Assembly (NCBI GenBank): GCA_016744595.1
Contig: JADGEB010000025.1
Coordinates: forward strand, 1 to 48,276
Direction: 5' to 3'
Source of the DNA: Desulfuromusa sp.
GTDB taxonomy: Bacteria > Desulfobacterota > Desulfuromonadia > Desulfuromonadales > Geopsychrobacteraceae
DNA length: 48,276 bases
The position numbers were made by a program, and so were the translations under genes. Positions within the stretch are counted from its first letter, which is position 1; each line of letters opens with the position of its first letter. The notes under the pieces are model-generated. The model saw nothing but the letters and a program-made list of their open reading frames with translations. It searched no databases and was not told where the DNA came from. This document shows positions 1 to 9,556 of this stretch, one piece after another.

Positions 1-39
1 GTCCAATTTAGCCTCGGACAAGGTCAAAGAACTGCCTAC

Positions 40-1800
40 TTAATCTCTCTTCCGCCGGCTTGACACTGGTTTCCGGGAATTAGAGCCAAATTTTTTGAAT
101 CCTGCGTTACTTTTACCAAATTTTCTCCGCTTGGAGGGATCATTTGCTGGTGGTTTGTATGAACCTGCGTCCGGGCTGAGTTGTAATTGCTCATCGCAAA
201 CCCAGACCCCTTTCAATTTGTGTACGACATCTTGAGAAAGGTTTTTCGGTAGATCGACCAGACTGAATTGATCAAACAGTCGAATTCTTCCAATATCCTT
301 GCTGTTGAGTTTTCCTTCGTTGCTGATTGCACCAACAATATTCCCCGGTTCAACCCCATGCTTGCGACCGACTTCGATACGATAGGTCTGCATTTGATCG
401 TCACTGGTTTTTCTTTCCCGTCTAGGGGAGGTATTTCGATCTGGGCGTTCTTGGCGTTCTGGACGAGTTTCCTCGACAAACGCCTCTTCTGGATTGAGAG
501 GGCGCTCTTTTTGTAACAGATAGGCGAGGGTGGCAGCAATCCTGCGATGGCCAACATCGTATTCGCTCTGATACTGGTCAATCAATTCTTCAAAAAATTC
601 CATATCCTCAGATTCCATTGCGCTGGAAATCTGCTCTTTAAATTGGTTGATCCGTCGATTGGTAATATCTTTACGGCTTGGCAAAGCCATTGCTTTAATC
701 GGCTGTCTGGTTGCTCTTTCTATTGCAGCGAGCATTCTCTTTTCACGTGGAGCAACAAACAGGATCGCTTTTCCTTCACGTCCAGCACGTCCGGTTCGGC
801 CAATCCGGTGAATATAGGCTTCAGTATCGTAGGGGATATCGTAGTTAACCACATGGCTGATTCTTTTGACATCCAGCCCACGGGCAGCAACATCGGTAGC
901 GACAACGATATCAAGAGAACCATTTTTTAAGTGGTCTACAGTTTTCTCCCGCAGCATCTGAGTCATGTCACCATTTAGCGCTGCACTGGAAAAACCACGG
1001 GCTTCAAGTTTTTCTGCCAGTTCTACAGTGGCGATTTTGGTGCGGACAAAGATCAACATTCCGTCAATTTCTTCTGCTTCCAAAATCCGGGTCAGGGCAT
1101 CAAGTTTGTGTAATCCTTTCACCTGCCAGAAGCGCTGAGAAATTGTCTCTACTGTTGAGGTTTTACTTTTAATTTTAATCTCTATCGGGTCGTTCAGGTG
1201 CTTACGGGCAACTTTTATGACCTCTTTTGGCATAGTTGCTGAGAAAAGGGTTGTTTGTCGTTGTTCTGGAGCATACTCAAGAATCTGATCCACATCATCG
1301 ATAAAACCCATTTTTAACATTTCATCAGCTTCATCAATAACGATGCAACTCAACTTGTCTAGCTTAAGAGTTCCGCGCCGCAAATGATCCTGAATTCGGC
1401 CGGGGGTGCCTACAACGGCTTGAACACCCCGTTGCAATTGGCGTAACTGCTGGCCCATATTTTGACCACCATAAACTGGTAAAACCTGAAACCCTTTGAG
1501 ATGCCGAGCATAGGTCTGCATGGCTTCAGCAACTTGTAACGCCAGTTCTCGAGTTGGAGTCAGAACCAGGATTTGTGGTGCTTTCAGCTTTGGATTGAGA
1601 CGACTGAGTAACGGCAGTGAGAAAGCAGCTGTTTTGCCGGTACCGGTTTGTGCCTGTCCCAATAAATCACGACCTTCCAGAAGAGGAGGTATGCTCTGAG
1701 CTTGAATTGGTGTTGGAGTTTCATAGCCGATTTCGTCAATGACTTTATAAACGGCTGGTGCAAGTTGTAGATCTTTGAATGTTGGTACTTCTTCAGACAT
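40..1800 (-). CDS. deaD: DEAD-box ATP-dependent RNA helicase, DeaD/CsdA type
   Basis: A 586-residue cytoplasmic RNA helicase that unwinds short duplexes in ribosome assembly, mRNA decay and cold adaptation (family knowledge). The Q motif region (FKDLQLAP, then TPTPIQ) is followed by Walker A AQTGTGKT near residue 50, PTRELA, the DEAD box (VIDEADEML, about residue 155), SAT, and HRIGRTGRAGREG in the second RecA domain. Residues about 478-550 form a DbpA-like RNA-binding domain (YRIEVGRKHGV, then GAISNEGKL), and a basic R/K/S-rich tail follows. That layout matches DeaD rather than RhlE or RhlB. It is a lone minus-strand gene; the long 5' gap separates it from the divergent chemoreceptor. The exact DeaD subtype is likely but not proven. 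Confidence 0.95.
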   Translation of the reverse strand: MSEEVPTFKDLQLAPAVYKVIDEIGYETPTPIQAQSIPPLLEGRDLLGQAQTGTGKTAAFSLPLLSRLNPKLKAPQILVLTPTRELALQVAEAMQTYARHLKGFQVLPVYGGQNMGQQLRQLQRGVQAVVGTPGRIQDHLRRGTLKLDKLSCIVIDEADEMLKMGFIDDVDQILEYAPEQRQTTLFSATMPKEVIKVARKHLNDPIEIKIKSKTSTVETISQRFWQVKGLHKLDALTRILEAEEIDGMLIFVRTKIATVELAEKLEARGFSSAALNGDMTQMLREKTVDHLKNGSLDIVVATDVAARGLDVKRISHVVNYDIPYDTEAYIHRIGRTGRAGREGKAILFVAPREKRMLAAIERATRQPIKAMALPSRKDITNRRINQFKEQISSAMESEDMEFFEELIDQYQSEYDVGHRRIAATLAYLLQKERPLNPEEAFVEETRPERQERPDRNTSPRRERKTSDDQMQTYRIEVGRKHGVEPGNIVGAISNEGKLNSKDIGRIRLFDQFSLVDLPKNLSQDVVHKLKGVWVCDEQLQLSPDAGSYKPPANDPSKRRKFGKSNAGFKKFGSNSRKPVSSRRKRD

Positions 1801-2284
1801 GGGGATCCTGTCGCTGAGTCAAAACTGATGTTCTTAAGAAAAAGAGACGCACAATAGCCTGTTTAGGAATTATGTGCCAGTTATTTTTGTCAGAGTTTAA
1901 GCGAAACATTTTGCCAAGATAAAAGTGGATTAACAGGTAACTTCATTTTTCAGTATCCAAAAGATTAATGTGTATTTGTCACAAGGTTGACTAATTTTCC
2001 AGATGTTTCAAAGTCAGGCATCGTGTTTCGCAGAGCTGCAAAGTTTTAACGGTTATTTCACAAAAATGGCTTTGTCCTAACAATAACTGCTTTTACCTGT
2101 ATACATAGCCTGCTTGTCAGCTGATGATTTTGTAAGTTTATAAATGAATCAGTAGATATTCATTGTTTAGATTGTGAATATTGTAATTAATGACTTGTAA
2201 TTATGTGCTGAATAATGTAGAAAGTTTACCAAGGAGGTGGGTTATGTAATTCTAATATTAACATGTTCATGAAAGGCGATAATT
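1801..2284. other. Intergenic region between helicase and chemoreceptor
   Basis: About 480 bases without a supported gene. It must carry divergent promoters for the helicase and the first chemoreceptor block. One sigma-70-like candidate on the plus strand is TTGTCA at 2114 with TTTATA 17 bases downstream at 2137; this is weak. I found no sigma-28 flagellar-class promoter. A perfect Shine-Dalgarno followed by an ATG-TAA start-stop pair lies at 2231-2249 and is listed separately. Confidence 0.5.
2231..2249 (+). promoter_or_regulatory. Strong Shine-Dalgarno with ATG-TAA start-stop pair
   Basis: AAGGAGGT at 2231-2238 is followed five bases later by ATG (2244) and at once by an in-frame TAA (2247). 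It is the strongest ribosome-binding site in the leader, yet opens only a one-codon frame. The chemoreceptor starts 36 bases further on with a weaker AAGG. It may be a leader element acting on downstream translation or the relic of a lost gene start. Confidence 0.35.
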
Positions 2285-4483
2285 ATGTTTGATAACCTTA
2301 AAATTGCAAAAAAATTGCTCTTGCTGTCTGGAGTCATTCTGAGTCTGCTGCTGGTCGTCCTGATTGTTGGGATGTACGGAATGACAAGCTCGGTGGAAAG
2401 TGGACGTAAGGTCACGGAGAGTCAGCAGTTGATAGCAAAGTTATCTCAGCTGGAAATTGATCATTTAAACTGGGCCGGACAGGTTGCTGTTTTTCTAAGT
2501 GATGACAGCGTAAATGAGCTGTCGGTTGAAGTTGATCACAGCCTATGTGGTTTTGGCCAGTGGTATTATGGTGAAGGGCGTAAGGAGGCCGAGCAGAAGA
2601 TACCAGAAATAGTGACAGATTTACATTCCATCGAAGCGCCGCACAAGCTGCTGCATGAATCTGCTAAAAGAATCAAGGCGGCTTATCAGCCGGCTGACCT
2701 TGAGCTCCCTGAATTTTTAACCAAGAAAGAGGTGGATCATCTGAACTGGGCTTTTAGAGTACAGATGGCAATATTAGCGAAAGAGCAGGGTGTTGATGTT
2801 CAATTTGACCATAAACAATGCAGTCTCGGGAAATATATCTATAGTGATGCAGGTCGTAAAGCTGCGGATGAAAATCCTGAGTTGGCAAAGGTTTTTAACA
2901 ATCTGGAAGAGCCGCACAAAAGGTTACATCAACATGGAGCCAAAATTAACGAATTGCTGCAATCGGGTCGCTATGACGCTGCGACTACATATTTTTCTCA
3001 ACAGGCGGTTCCAACGCTTCTGCAAGTGCGAGATCTCGTAGGGACTGCTGTCGGTGTGGCAAAAGAAGCTGTAAAGGGGAAACAGGAAGCCGAAAACATT
3101 TATCTGACGGCAAGCAGACAATATCTTCAGGGTGTGCAAGAATTACTGGAAAGCATCAGAAATACAGCTGAAGCTCATGCTATGGAAGAAGCCGGAGCGA
3201 ATGTAAAAACAATTAAAGTTCAAAACAGCTCTGTTGTTGCTATTGGCATTTTGGCTTTACTGCTGGGCATCAGTATTGCCGTGATGATCAGCCGCTCACT
3301 GGCTGGACCGATGCGTAACGCGGTTAAAATGCTTGGTCAGCTCGAAAGGGGTCATTTGAGTGAACGTTTACACTTGCACCGCAAAGATGAAATTGGACAG
3401 ATGGCGAATTCGATGGATAATTTTGCCGATTCGTTGCAAACCGAAGTTGTCGATTCGCTACAAAAATTGGCTGCCGGTGATCTGACTTTTGAAGTTGCCC
3501 CGCGAGATGATCAGGATGTTCTACGGGGCAGTCTGAAGCAGCTTGGGGTGGATCTGAATGACCTCATGGCACAAATTCAGACTGCTGGCAAAGAAATTAC
3601 ACTAGCTTCTGGGCAAGTCGCAGATTCCAGCCAAACTCTTTCTCAGGGGGCAACCGAGCAAGCGGCATCGCTGGAAGAAATTTCTTCATCATTGCAGCAA
3701 ACTTCGTCCCAAACGACTCTTAATGCCGATAATGCAACCCAGGCTAATAGCCTGTCTCTGGAAACTAAGGCGGCAGCTGATAAGGGCAGTGCGCAAATGC
3801 AGACCATGGTTGCAGCGATGAGTGATATCAACGAAGCCGGTCAAAATATATCCAAGATTATTAAAACCATCGACGAAATTGCCTTCCAAACCAATCTTCT
3901 GGCTCTCAATGCTGCCGTGGAAGCAGCACGCGCCGGGGAACACGGAAAAGGTTTTGCAGTCGTTGCTGAGGAAGTTCGTAATTTGGCAGCACGTAGTGCT
4001 AAGGCTGCTGCTGAGACAGCTAATTTAATTGAGGGTTCGGTTGAAAAAACCAGTCATGGCAGTACGATTGCCAATCAGACTGCTGAAGCTTTACAGGAAA
4101 TTGTTGCTGGTATTGGTAAAGTTTCAGATTTGGTTGCTGAAATTGCTGCCGCCAGTAAGGAGCAGGCTCATGGAGTCGCTGAGATTAACCAGGGAATCAG
4201 TCAGATTGATATAGTGACCCAGCAAAATACTGCAACTTCAGAAGAAAGTGCCTCGGCTGCAGAAGAACTCTCAGGACAGGCATCTCATTTAAGCACGATG
4301 TTACAACGATTTACGCTTAAAGGCGGACAATCTGTGACACCTATAATGGCTAGCCAAACTGTCATTACCCCATCAGAACAAGTGAGTAGTGAGGGCTGGG
4401 GAAATAGTTCGGCTGGTGGAGAAACTCCATCAAAAGAGAAATTAAAGATCACATTAGATGATAGTGAGTTTGGCAAGTTTTAA
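2285..4483 (+). CDS. Methyl-accepting chemotaxis protein with tandem CZB-like domains (copy 1)
   Basis: A 732-residue transmembrane chemoreceptor. TM1 spans about residues 12-32 and TM2 about 316-336, so residues 33-315 lie outside the cytoplasmic membrane. That region holds two CZB-like zinc-binding repeats, each opening with HLNWA: ligand candidates are H60, H85, C88, H120 and H152, H176, C179, H211, with the same C-to-H spacing of 32. A HAMP domain follows, then a second linker and the MCP signalling hairpin with tip motif [20 protein letters not shown]. No CheR-binding pentapeptide is visible at the C-terminus. It is followed at once by a PAS-GGDEF-EAL gene, suggesting shared signalling to flagella or pili and c-di-GMP. 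The start is supported by AAGG eight bases upstream and by an identical length in copy 2. The ligand is unknown; zinc or an oxidant is an inference from CZB proteins. Confidence 0.93.
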   Translation: MFDNLKIAKKLLLLSGVILSLLLVVLIVGMYGMTSSVESGRKVTESQQLIAKLSQLEIDHLNWAGQVAVFLSDDSVNELSVEVDHSLCGFGQWYYGEGRKEAEQKIPEIVTDLHSIEAPHKLLHESAKRIKAAYQPADLELPEFLTKKEVDHLNWAFRVQMAILAKEQGVDVQFDHKQCSLGKYIYSDAGRKAADENPELAKVFNNLEEPHKRLHQHGAKINELLQSGRYDAATTYFSQQAVPTLLQVRDLVGTAVGVAKEAVKGKQEAENIYLTASRQYLQGVQELLESIRNTAEAHAMEEAGANVKTIKVQNSSVVAIGILALLLGISIAVMISRSLAGPMRNAVKMLGQLERGHLSERLHLHRKDEIGQMANSMDNFADSLQTEVVDSLQKLAAGDLTFEVAPRDDQDVLRGSLKQLGVDLNDLMAQIQTAGKEITLASGQVADSSQTLSQGATEQAASLEEISSSLQQTSSQTTLNADNATQANSLSLETKAAADKGSAQMQTMVAAMSDINEAGQNISKIIKTIDEIAFQTNLLALNAAVEAARAGEHGKGFAVVAEEVRNLAARSAKAAAETANLIEGSVEKTSHGSTIANQTAEALQEIVAGIGKVSDLVAEIAAASKEQAHGVAEINQGISQIDIVTQQNTATSEESASAAEELSGQASHLSTMLQRFTLKGGQSVTPIMASQTVITPSEQVSSEGWGNSSAGGETPSKEKLKITLDDSEFGKF

Positions 4484-4525
4484 TATAGGTGTGTGCTAGT
4501 TGGTACAAAAACTGGGGGATTAGAG

Positions 4526-6454
4526 GTGCAGAAAGGGCATAAACTTTCTTCTGACTGCTTGATTGATCCTGACAATGCCATGTTGCTTTGGCCATTTGTC
4601 GGGCTGGTGTGTACGGTATTGCTGTCAATACTCTATAACGAGATCCTGTGGGGTGGTCCTTTGACTAACCTTGCGGGCTATTTGATTCCTGCGGGAGTTG
4701 GTAGTGGTGGAGGCTTTCTTTCTGCCTGGTGGTATCGTCGCTATTGTTTCTATCTTGATGAATCCAATAGCCGTAGCAGTAAATTTGAAGAATTGAGTAA
4801 ACGCTATGAGCTGATTCTTCAGTCAACTGAAGAGGGCATTTTTGAGATTGATCGTGAAGGAATGTGTTTGTTTGTTAACCGTGCTGCTCTGCAGATGGTG
4901 CAGTTTTGTGAACATGAACTTCTTGGTCAGAGTATTCATGAATTGATTCACGGATTCCGTGTTGACGGTTCCCCACTTAAAGTCTGTGACTGTCCATTGA
5001 TCAATGTTTTCGAGACCCTTGAGAGTGTTCACATCACAGATGATTGCAAAATTCGTAAAGATGGTAGCCTCTTTGTTGCCGATACCTTTGCTTACCCAGT
5101 TTTCGATCATGATAAGGTCTCTGTTGTCGTGATGTTCAGGGATGCGACCGAAGAGAGAAAGTTGCAGAAACGGATTCAATACATGGCTAATTTTGACAGC
5201 TTGACTGGGCTTCAAAATCGTTATGCTTTTGAACAATGTCTCACGGAGGCTATTGCAAATGTCTGCACTGAGTCGCAACAACATGTTCTTTGTTATATCG
5301 ATCTGGATCAGTTTAAAATAATCAATGATACTGTTGGACATGTTGCTGGCGATGCTATGTTGCAGGAACTAAGTCGATATTTATCCAGACAGATCCGTAA
5401 AGGTGATGTTTTGGGTCGTCTTGGTGGTGATGAATTTGGCCTGTTGCTCCATAATTGCTGTCTGGAGAATGTTCATAAAATTATTCAAACTTTGCAGGAA
5501 CACATCAGCCTTTTCCGGTTTCAGTGGGATGGTCAAGTTTTTAATGCCAGCCTCAGCATTGGGGTCTGTGCGCTTGACGCGACAATTAAAAATTTGACTC
5601 AGGCTCTCAAATATTCAGATCAGGCATGTTACATGGCGAAGGAGGCGGGACGAAATCGCTATCACATCTATAATTCTGATGACAATGAATTTCAGACCAT
5701 GAATGAACAAATGATGTGGGTTGCTCGCATCAATCAAGCTTTAAGTGAGGAGCGATTTTTTTTACGCAGGCAAACAATTGCCCGATTGGATAGCTCAGAA
5801 GATGAACAACCCATCCAGTTCGAAGTTTTGATCTCCATGCAGGATGAAACTGGAAAGACTCTTCCCCCTGGTGGATTTATTCCTGCAGCTGAACGGTATG
5901 GGTTGATGCCAATGATTGACCGTTGGGTGCTGAAAACAACATTTGACTGGTTGGAGAATAATAATAATCTTCAGTCAACGATTGATTTTGTGTCAATTAA
6001 CTTGTCTGGGGCCAGCTTCAGTGATGAATCTTTTTTGGATTTTATTCAGTCTGAACTCGTTAATCGCTCTTTTCCACCCGATAAAATCTGTTTTGAAATT
6101 ACAGAAACTGCGGCAATGCAGCAAATGCAGAAAGCAATACACTTTATTGATGAAGTCAAGAGAACTGGTTGTCGATTTGCGCTGGATGATTTTGGCAGCG
6201 GGATGGCCTCTTTTGGTTATCTTAAAAACTTTTCCGTTGATTTCATCAAGGTCGATGGAAGTTTTGTTAAAGATCTCATCAATGATCCCCTGTCTCGTGC
6301 TGTTGTCGACTCAATTCATCGCATCGCCAAGGTGATGCAAATTGCAACTATCGCTGAACATGCAGAGGATCAGGAAACTCTGGAAGTTCTTAAATCAATT
6401 GGAATAGATTATGTACAGGGCTACATTATTTCCCGGCCAGAAAAGCTTTCTTAA
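4526..6454 (+). CDS. Membrane PAS-GGDEF-EAL c-di-GMP protein (copy 1)
   Basis: A 642-residue bifunctional-looking c-di-GMP enzyme. Two N-terminal hydrophobic segments (about residues 20-40 and 48-68) anchor it; a PAS domain follows (about 92-205) with a Cys-x-Cys insert (KVCDCPLIN). The GGDEF domain is intact (RLGGDEFG near 300) with an RxxD inhibitory site (RKGD, near 291) five residues before GGDEF. The EAL domain has EVL at the signature (E433), INLSG, FEITE, LDDFGSG and VQGY, so the metal- and substrate-binding residues appear present. The frame is open to a GTG at 4493, but I chose GTG 4526 because it follows a G-rich RBS and aligns with the ATG start of copy 2. It lies about 40 bases behind the chemoreceptor and is probably cotranscribed. 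Whether synthesis or hydrolysis dominates cannot be read from sequence. Confidence 0.9.
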   Translation: MQKGHKLSSDCLIDPDNAMLLWPFVGLVCTVLLSILYNEILWGGPLTNLAGYLIPAGVGSGGGFLSAWWYRRYCFYLDESNSRSSKFEELSKRYELILQSTEEGIFEIDREGMCLFVNRAALQMVQFCEHELLGQSIHELIHGFRVDGSPLKVCDCPLINVFETLESVHITDDCKIRKDGSLFVADTFAYPVFDHDKVSVVVMFRDATEERKLQKRIQYMANFDSLTGLQNRYAFEQCLTEAIANVCTESQQHVLCYIDLDQFKIINDTVGHVAGDAMLQELSRYLSRQIRKGDVLGRLGGDEFGLLLHNCCLENVHKIIQTLQEHISLFRFQWDGQVFNASLSIGVCALDATIKNLTQALKYSDQACYMAKEAGRNRYHIYNSDDNEFQTMNEQMMWVARINQALSEERFFLRRQTIARLDSSEDEQPIQFEVLISMQDETGKTLPPGGFIPAAERYGLMPMIDRWVLKTTFDWLENNNNLQSTIDFVSINLSGASFSDESFLDFIQSELVNRSFPPDKICFEITETAAMQQMQKAIHFIDEVKRTGCRFALDDFGSGMASFGYLKNFSVDFIKVDGSFVKDLINDPLSRAVVDSIHRIAKVMQIATIAEHAEDQETLEVLKSIGIDYVQGYIISRPEKLS

Positions 6455-6682
6455 CTTGAATTCTGTAATTTATAGTGACCGTGGCTTCCAAATTCCTAAC
6501 AATAATGCCTGTCATGTCAAATTGTTACGACACTAGTGACGATCATAAAACGTATAAGGCTACGAGGGATATTCAAATTTGGCCATCATGGGAGTGAGGA
6601 TACTGTTTAGCATTATGCCCATAAGCAAGGGCAGCAGGATTATGGCATTTTGCTCTGTGACGAGCGATTAGAATCTTTCTGA

Positions 6683-6706
6683 TACCCCGCTGCTTGCGGC
6701 GGGGTA
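6683..6706. repeat. REP-like GC-rich palindrome
   Basis: TACCCCGC and GCGGGGTA form an 8-base perfect stem with an 8-base loop, next to the tetranucleotide GTAG and then TTCATTG. A short GC-rich hairpin beside GTAG is the layout of REP-type repeats. No T-tract follows on either strand, so a classical terminator is less likely, though it sits just past the 3' end of the minus-strand regulator. No REP-associated transposase is in the window. Confidence 0.55.
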
Positions 6707-6733
6707 GTTCATTGTCTTTCAGTAAGTCAGAAA

Positions 6734-7012
6734 CTAAAGAGTCTTTAACTTCATGTCTAGTAGTTTTTCCAGCGGCATGTTAAACGCCTTGGATATTCTG
6801 AAGAGGTTGGAGAGAGTAATATTCGTTGTTTCACCCGATTCGATGCGTTGAAACTGACGCAGAGAAAGCCCGTAGTCTTCCATTTGTTCCTGAGTAAGTC
6901 CCCGTTCTTTCCTAAGTTGCAGAATTCTATGCCGGAGAAGCTCACAAAACAGACTGTAGTCTCCATAGTAGGGACTATTTTCTCTAATGCCACGCATTTT
7001 GTCAGAAACCAT
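6734..7012 (-). CDS. XRE-family HTH transcriptional regulator
   Basis: A 92-residue protein with a Cro/C1-type helix-turn-helix over about residues 27-85: LRKERGLTQEQME, then LSLRQFQRIESGET and ITLSNLFRISKAFNMPLEKLL. It has no second domain, so it is a minimal DNA-binding regulator. It stands alone, in opposite orientation, between the two chemoreceptor/GGDEF-EAL blocks. Two copies of a 14-base motif lie just upstream of its ATG and probably form an autoregulatory operator. No clear Shine-Dalgarno precedes the ATG. An antitoxin role is possible for such small XRE proteins, but no partner gene is adjacent. Targets are unknown; controlling copy 2 across the shared upstream region is an inference. 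Confidence 0.8.
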   Translation of the reverse strand: MVSDKMRGIRENSPYYGDYSLFCELLRHRILQLRKERGLTQEQMEDYGLSLRQFQRIESGETTNITLSNLFRISKAFNMPLEKLLDMKLKTL

Positions 7013-7014
7013 AT

Positions 7015-7062
7015 GACATTTATGGCATTATTATTCTTTACATACCACGCCATGTATGGCAT
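7015..7062. promoter_or_regulatory. Probable operator pair for the XRE regulator
   Basis: GACATTTATGGCAT (7015-7028) and GCCATGTATGGCAT (7049-7062) match at 12 of 14 bases and are 34 bases apart. The second contains the inverted repeat GCCAT-gt-ATGGC. They lie directly upstream of the regulator's ATG (7012, minus strand), where an autoregulatory operator would be expected. Confidence 0.5.
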
Positions 7063-7300
7063 ATACTAATTATCTATATTTAATTATAGTGATCTATAGC
7101 GTTAATTGTAGTGTAGTTGAAATAGATGAATTTAGTATTGTTAATGCATAATTTAAAATATAAATACCTATAAAGACAGTTAAAAATAGAATCATAATCT
7201 ATAACTATACTCGTTATATTTGATACGTTGCAATGTAGTAAGAAGGGTTCTTGGATGAACATTTGAAAACACTAACCGCTAGATTAATCTTTTAATACTA
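7063..7300. other. AT-rich intergenic region upstream of block copy 2
   Basis: This very AT-rich stretch between the XRE operator pair and chemoreceptor copy 2 holds no supported gene. It shows no obvious similarity to the region upstream of copy 1 until about 7295, where both share a 13-base stretch (ATGAAAGGCGATA) at the ribosome-binding site. The two blocks therefore have different promoters. Confidence 0.5.
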
Positions 7301-7315
7301 ATGAAAGGCGATAGC

Positions 7316-9514
7316 ATGTTCGACAATCTTAAAATTGCAAAAAAAATGCTCTTTCTGTCTGGGGTTATCCTTAGTCTGCTGTTGATTGTCCTGATTGTTG
7401 GTAAACATGGGATGACCAGCTCGGTGGAAAGTGGACGTAAGGTCACGGAGAGTCAGCAGTTGATAGCAAAGTTATCTCAGCTGGAAATTGATCATTTAAA
7501 CTGGGCTGGGCAGGTCGCAGATTTTCTCAGCGACGATAACGAGAATGAATTGTCGGTGGAGGTTGATCACAGCCTGTGCGGTTTTGGAAAGTGGTATTAT
7601 GGAGAAGGCCGCAAGGAGGCCGAGCAGATGATACCTGAAATAGCGGCAGATTTGCGTTCCATCGAAGTGCCACACCGGCTGCTACATGAATCTGCGACAA
7701 AAATTAAGGCGGCCTACCGGTCGGCTGATCTTGAGCTTCCTGAATTTTTAACCGAAAAAGAGGTGGATCATCTGAACTGGGCTTTTAAAGTTCAGATGGC
7801 AATATTAGCGAAAGAGCAGGGCGTTGAAGTCCAATTTGACCATAAACAATGCAGTCTCGGGAAATACATCTATAGCGATGCAGGTCGTAAAGCTGCGGAT
7901 GCAAACCCTGAGCTGGCAAAGATTTTCGACGATCTGGAAGAGCCACACAGAATATTGCACCAGCATGGTGCCGAAATCAACGCACTGCTGCAATCGGGTC
8001 GCTATGATGCGGTAACCACATATTTTTCCCAACAGGCGGTTCCAACTCTCCTGCAAGTGCGCGATCTCGTCGGTGCTGCTGTTGGTGTGGCAAAAGATGC
8101 TGTCAAGGGGAAACAGGAAGCCGAAAACATTTATCTGACGGAAAGCAGACAGCATCTGCGGGTCGTACAAGAGCTACTGGCAAGCATCAGAAAAACAGCT
8201 GAAGCTCATGCTGTGGAAGAGGCTTCAGCGAATGTAAAGACAATTAAAATCCAAAACAGCACAGTTGTCGGGATAGGCATTCTGGCTTTATTGCTCGGCA
8301 TCGGTATTGCCGTGATGATTAGCCGGTCATTGGCCGGACCGATGCGTAATGCGGTTAAAATGCTTGGTCAGCTTGAAAAAGGGCATTTGAATGAGCGCTT
8401 ACACTTACAACGTAAAGACGAAATTGGACAGATGGCGGATTCGATGGATAGTTTTGCCGATTCGTTGCAAACAGAAGTGGTCGATTCACTACAAAAATTG
8501 GCTGCCGGTGATCTGACTTTTGAAGTGTCTCTCCGTGACGATCAGGATATTCTGCGCGGCAGTTTGAAACAGCTTGGAACGGATCTGAATGACATTATGT
8601 CGCAAATTCAGACTGCAGGTCGGGAAATTACACTAGCTTCTGGGCAAGTAGCCGATTCCAGTCAGACCCTTTCCCAGGGAGCGACTGAGCAGGCAGCATC
8701 GCTGGAAGAAATTTCTGCCTCATTGCATCAAACCTCGTCCCAAACGACCCTCAATGCCGATAATGCAACCCAGGCAAATAGCTTGTCGCTGGAAACCAAG
8801 GCGGCAGCTGATAAGGGCAGTGCACAGATGCAGACCATGGTTGTCGCAATAAGTGATATCAACGAAGCTAGCCAAAATATTTCCAAAATCATTAAAACTA
8901 TCGACGAAATTGCCTTCCAGACCAATCTTCTGGCTCTCAATGCTGCCGTTGAAGCAGCTCGTGCTGGACAGCACGGAAAAGGTTTTGCTGTCGTTGCTGA
9001 GGAAGTTCGTAACTTGGCAGCCCGTAGCGCCAAAGCCGCTGCTGAAACAGCAGAGTTAATTGAGGGATCTGTCGAAAAAACCGTTCACGGAACCACCATT
9101 GCCGGCCAGACCTCTGAAGCCTTGCAGGAAATTGTTGTCGGCATTGGCAAAGTTACAGATCTGGTTGCTGAAATTGCCGCTGCCAGCAAGGAACAAGCTC
9201 AGGGAGTGGCTGAAATTAATCAAGGAATCAGTCAGATCGATATTGTGACTCAGCAGAATACCGCCACCGCTGAAGAAAGTGCTTCGGCTGCTGAAGAAAT
9301 GTCGGGACAGGCATCTCATTTAAGCACAATGTTACAACGATTTACGCTTAAAGGCGGACAATCTGTGACACCTATAATGGCTAGCCAAACTGTCATTACC
9401 CCATCAGAACAAGTGAGTAGTGAGGGCTGGGGACATAGTTCGGCTGGTGGAGAAACTCCATCAAAAGAGAAATTAAAGATCACATTGGACGACAGTGAGT
9501 TCGGCAAGTTTTGA
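7316..9514 (+). CDS. Methyl-accepting chemotaxis protein with tandem CZB-like domains (copy 2)
   Basis: A paralogue of the receptor at 2285, again 732 residues from the ATG at 7316 (AAAGG seven bases upstream). The frame is open to an ATG at 7301, but 7316 aligns with copy 1. It keeps both HLNWA repeats with their His/Cys ligand sets, the TM pair, HAMP and the signalling hairpin. Protein changes concentrate in the extracytoplasmic region (for example [16 protein letters not shown] against [16 protein letters not shown]) and are few in the hairpin. Two DNA tracts are nearly unchanged from copy 1: 89 identical bases at 7418-7506 and about 185 bases near the 3' end. It is followed by its own PAS-GGDEF-EAL partner. 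Altered ligand tuning is plausible but unproven. Confidence 0.93.
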   Translation: MFDNLKIAKKMLFLSGVILSLLLIVLIVGKHGMTSSVESGRKVTESQQLIAKLSQLEIDHLNWAGQVADFLSDDNENELSVEVDHSLCGFGKWYYGEGRKEAEQMIPEIAADLRSIEVPHRLLHESATKIKAAYRSADLELPEFLTEKEVDHLNWAFKVQMAILAKEQGVEVQFDHKQCSLGKYIYSDAGRKAADANPELAKIFDDLEEPHRILHQHGAEINALLQSGRYDAVTTYFSQQAVPTLLQVRDLVGAAVGVAKDAVKGKQEAENIYLTESRQHLRVVQELLASIRKTAEAHAVEEASANVKTIKIQNSTVVGIGILALLLGIGIAVMISRSLAGPMRNAVKMLGQLEKGHLNERLHLQRKDEIGQMADSMDSFADSLQTEVVDSLQKLAAGDLTFEVSLRDDQDILRGSLKQLGTDLNDIMSQIQTAGREITLASGQVADSSQTLSQGATEQAASLEEISASLHQTSSQTTLNADNATQANSLSLETKAAADKGSAQMQTMVVAISDINEASQNISKIIKTIDEIAFQTNLLALNAAVEAARAGQHGKGFAVVAEEVRNLAARSAKAAAETAELIEGSVEKTVHGTTIAGQTSEALQEIVVGIGKVTDLVAEIAAASKEQAQGVAEINQGISQIDIVTQQNTATAEESASAAEEMSGQASHLSTMLQRFTLKGGQSVTPIMASQTVITPSEQVSSEGWGHSSAGGETPSKEKLKITLDDSEFGKF

Positions 9515-9556
9515 TAGTGGTGTGAGTTGTCTGGTAAAAAAAGCAGGGGTTTAGAA

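Noticed and set aside
1801..2284. Possible c-di-GMP (GEMM) riboswitch or sigma-28 promoter upstream of the chemoreceptor
   Set aside because: Neither the GEMM conserved core nor a sigma-28 -35/-10 pair could be found by reading.
4823..5341. 172-codon open frame on the minus strand
   Set aside because: Lies wholly inside the PAS-GGDEF region of copy 1, has no recognisable motif, and the plus-strand gene is certain.
6734..7012. XRE protein as the antitoxin of a toxin-antitoxin pair
   Set aside because: No small ORF of toxin type lies next to it on the same strand.
7080..7262. 60-codon frame on the minus strand
   Set aside because: Product of a very AT-rich intergenic region; low-complexity Asn/Tyr/Ile protein with no Shine-Dalgarno.
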